Assembly (NCBI GenBank): GCA_937897245.1
Contig: CALCBO010000236.1
Location: 1 to 8,535, forward strand
Direction of reading: 5' to 3'
DNA: 8,535 nt
Source: an uncultured Caryophanales bacterium
GTDB lineage: Bacteria; Bacillota_I; Bacilli_A; RF39; UBA660
Position 1 is the first letter of the stretch, and each line of letters starts with the position of its first letter. A program made the position numbers and the translations under genes. Below, in pieces: positions 7,005-8,535 of the stretch. The notes below the pieces were generated by a model. It was not told the DNA's origin, made no database searches, and saw only the letters and a program-made list of their open reading frames with translations.

Positions 7005-7304
7005 TTAGTTATCTTCTGTAACTGATTTTATATTACCATTATTATAACTCAATCCTTGTTGTTCTGCAACTTCTTGTATTTTAGTTAAAGAAGCTAATTC
7101 GTCAATAGTCATTGCTAGAGATTCATTGGTCTTCTTTTGTTTGTCTATTTCTTTTTTTTGCTTTTCTACTTCAAAATTTATTTCTGCCAAGGTTGCTTTT
7201 GAAAAAACTATTGAGATTGGTGAGATTACAAGCAAAAAAATAGCCAATGAATAAAGTAGTTTTTCAAACTTTGACATTTTAACACGTTTTTTTACTTTTC
7301 TCAT
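7005..7304 (-). CDS. ftsL: Cell division protein FtsL
   Basis: A 99-residue bitopic protein with the FtsL plan: a basic cytoplasmic N-terminus (RKVKKRVKMSKFEK), one membrane helix at about residues 16-35, and an outer coiled coil at about 37-75 (INFEVEKQKKEIDKQKKTNESLAMTIDELAS), ending in a helical segment (IQEVAEQQGLSY). FtsL forms a complex with DivIC/FtsB and DivIB/FtsQ and activates the septal transpeptidase. Sequence conservation in FtsL is low, so position carries much of the weight: it lies between rsmH and pbpB, the standard dcw order. The ATG at 7304 has AGGAG 8 nt upstream (7317-7313); this SD overlaps the rsmH stop, suggesting translational coupling. Confidence 0.9.
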   Translation of the reverse strand: MRKVKKRVKMSKFEKLLYSLAIFLLVISPISIVFSKATLAEINFEVEKQKKEIDKQKKTNESLAMTIDELASLTKIQEVAEQQGLSYNNGNIKSVTEDN

Positions 7305-7315
7305 GTACTCATCTC

Positions 7316-7852
7316 CTATTTTATTTTTTCAATCACACGAAGTCTAGAACTTCTTGCTCTTGGATTATTTTCTAATTCTTGTTCTGTTGGTTTTATTGCT
7401 TTACTGGTTACCAATTTATAATCAGGTAGATATTTAGGGGGAATATTTGGTAATCCTTTCACAGCTTGATCAATCTTACATTTCTCATTAAAGAATCTCT
7501 TTACTTTTTTATCTTCTAGAGAATGAAATGTAATAACTGCAACTCTTCCACCTATTTTTATTAAATCTAAGGCTTGCTGTAGTGCTGGTTCTATAACATC
7601 CAATTCATGATTAACTTCAATTCTAATAGCTTGAAATATTTGTCTAGCTGGATGTTTTTTTAGACGAAATTTTAAAGGTACTGCACTTTTAATTATTTCT
7701 ACCAACTCTAGAGTTGTTTCTATTGGTTTATCTATACGATATTCTACTATACTTTTAGCAATATTATTGGCGAATTTTGCTTCTCCGTACTCCCTAAATA
7801 TACGGGCTAATTCTTCTTTAGAATAATCATTTACCACTTCATAAGCTGATAA
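7316..7852 (-). pseudogene. rsmH: rsmH (mraW), C-terminal part only: 16S rRNA m4C1402 methyltransferase
   Basis: RsmH methylates the N4 position of C1402 in 16S rRNA using SAM. The visible part (about 178 residues) holds the family's second half: LSAYEVVNDYSKEELARIFREYGE, HPARQIFQAIRIEVNHEL, RVAVITFHSLEDKKVKRFF, and the C-terminal NPRARSSRLRVIEK. A full RsmH is about 310 residues; the N-terminal portion with the SAM-binding loop and the expected MRM segment just before LSAY is absent. Instead the open frame runs on into the GC-rich DNA, with an ATG at 7996 and about 48 residues unlike RsmH. The protein as encoded here should not be functional. The break is more likely an assembly join than a true pseudogene. 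The gene begins the ftsL-pbpB operon. Confidence 0.9.
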
Positions 7853-8535
7853 ATACGCCTGTAGTCCTTGTGGTTCTTGAAAATATTTGTCTTTTTCAAG
7901 GAGATCTTGCCGCCCTTTTTGCGGCATTTTTTGTAAACCTGTGCTCCAAGCCTTGCCCTTATGGTGCTTTCTATGAAAAGAAGCTTGGAAAGACATCTTT
8001 GGGCGGGCAACACGTACTTGTCGTAGTCACGCATATAAGCCATATGAAGCTTGCCGATGGCCAGAAAGTACTCAATGTGGTCGTCGCGCTCCAAAAGATT
8101 GAACTTCATATCGTGGCAGGCGTAGAGCATATCACGCATAATAGCCACGTTTTTGGATACGAAGGCAAGGGTCATATCGATCGCCCTTGCGAATACCAGG
8201 TTTTCATATATGGCGTAATTGTCCTGATTCTGAATGGTAAGCAAGGCTCTTGGCTTAAGACCGTCTTTGGTGATGTCGTCCCAAAGTTCGCTGTGGGAGG
8301 CGGTGTGGGTGACGGTCTTGCTGTTGATCACCCTTACGCTTTCCACGGGCAAAATGGCGTCGGTATCTCTCAAGCGGATTATGGGCTTTGAGAAGATGCG
8401 CTTTATGGCAGGCAGGGCGGCGCTTATGCGGTCGATGGATTCCTCAAGTGCCGCAAAATCAAAGTTTTCCCTGATGGCAAACAGGTTTACCTGCTTTTCC
8501 GCAAGGTGGTCAAATTCCGCGTAGGTTATATTGTT
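7831..8535 (-). CDS. Partial foreign protein of unknown family (both ends missing)
   Basis: The frame is open from the window edge (8535) to a TAA at 7833-7831, 234 residues, and continues beyond the window. The final residues may belong to the rsmH side, so the true C-terminus is probably missing. Notable pieces are KPIIRLRDTDAILPVESVRVINSKTV, HSELWDDITKDGLKPRALLTIQNQDNYAIYENLVFARAID, FNLLERDDHIEYFLAIGKLHMAYMRDYDKY and KKTNIFKNHKDYRRIYQL. The 'KPRALLT...NYAIYENLVF' region recalls the 'R-P-x-x-L-L ... T-P-E-N-R' core of DUF2357-type proteins, often linked to a PD-(D/E)XK nuclease fold, but I hold this weakly. The codons are GC-rich (AAG, GCC, ATC), unlike all neighbours. The internal TTG at 8373 is not a supported start. 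Confidence 0.6.
   Translation of the reverse strand, partial: NNITYAEFDHLAEKQVNLFAIRENFDFAALEESIDRISAALPAIKRIFSKPIIRLRDTDAILPVESVRVINSKTVTHTASHSELWDDITKDGLKPRALLTIQNQDNYAIYENLVFARAIDMTLAFVSKNVAIMRDMLYACHDMKFNLLERDDHIEYFLAIGKLHMAYMRDYDKYVLPAQRCLSKLLFIESTIRARLGAQVYKKCRKKGGKISLKKTNIFKNHKDYRRIYQLMKW
7834..7854. other. Putative chimeric junction between two genomes
   Basis: In the rsmH frame the minus strand here reads LSAYEVV, a typical RsmH segment. In the foreign frame the same bases read IYQLMKW, a natural continuation of KNHKDYRR. The core TATCAGCTTATGAAGTGG thus fits both genes, as expected where an assembler joins two genomes at a shared short word. The composition change follows within about 50 bases to the right. 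Confidence 0.7.

Noticed and set aside
7908..7932. GC-rich hairpin TGCCGC / GCGGCA followed by TTTTTT on the plus strand, terminator-like
   Set aside because: It lies inside the foreign minus-strand coding sequence, encoding CRKKGGK. No plus-strand gene is supported upstream, so it is probably fortuitous.
7853..7996. RsmH with a novel 48-residue N-terminus starting at ATG 7996
   Set aside because: That segment is GC-rich, out-of-frame reading of the foreign gene. It has no resemblance to RsmH, and the family's catalytic half is missing.
7870..8524. Long plus-strand open frames in the GC-rich end
   Set aside because: They are antisense to a minus-strand frame open from the edge with protein-like sequence. 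Their own translations look compositionally odd and lack SD support.

Overview
The window suggests two different organisms joined end to end. From base 1 to about 7850 the DNA is very AT-rich; one line I counted, 3001-3060, has 10 G/C in 60. Every gene there lies on the minus strand, with good Shine-Dalgarno (SD) sites, Lys/Asn/Ile-rich proteins and compact spacing. The cell-division genes rsmH, ftsL and a PASTA-containing PBP2B point to a low-GC, walled member of the Bacillota, perhaps an uncultured gut Bacilli lineage; this placement is an inference. Trp codons are TGG and all stops are TAA or TAG, so code 4 (TGA = Trp) is not indicated. From about 7900 to 8535 the base composition changes sharply; counted lines at 8041-8100 and 8281-8340 have 29 and 35 G/C in 60.

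Reading with transcription (right to left), the native part holds four units. (1) A division operon: rsmH (3' part only), ftsL, pbpB, and a small membrane-anchored protein with a beta-rich outer domain, closed by a strong terminator at 4266-4293. (2) A two-gene unit for single-pass membrane proteins with large extracellular domains (2852-4213 and 2308-2847), driven by a near-consensus extended -10 promoter at 4237-4264. (3) A two-gene unit with a DUF1292-family protein (1912-2187) and an acidic coiled-coil protein of 477 residues (468-1901), with a promoter at 2223-2251 and a terminator at 438-466. (4) An ArsC/Spx-like thioredoxin-fold protein (34-399) with its own promoter and an unusual start region.

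The right end (about 7850-8535) carries part of an unrelated, higher-GC coding sequence. It meets rsmH at a short stretch, about 7834-7854, that reads plausibly in both genes in different frames. The RNA methyltransferase therefore lacks its N-terminal, SAM-binding half. An assembly chimera at a shared short word is the simplest explanation; a real insertion or deletion is the alternative.

No tRNA, rRNA, CRISPR array, insertion sequence or complete novel system is visible. No stretch over 300 bases lacks a gene. The most interesting biology is the set of unrecognised surface proteins in and next to the division operon, and the acidic coiled-coil protein coupled to DUF1292.
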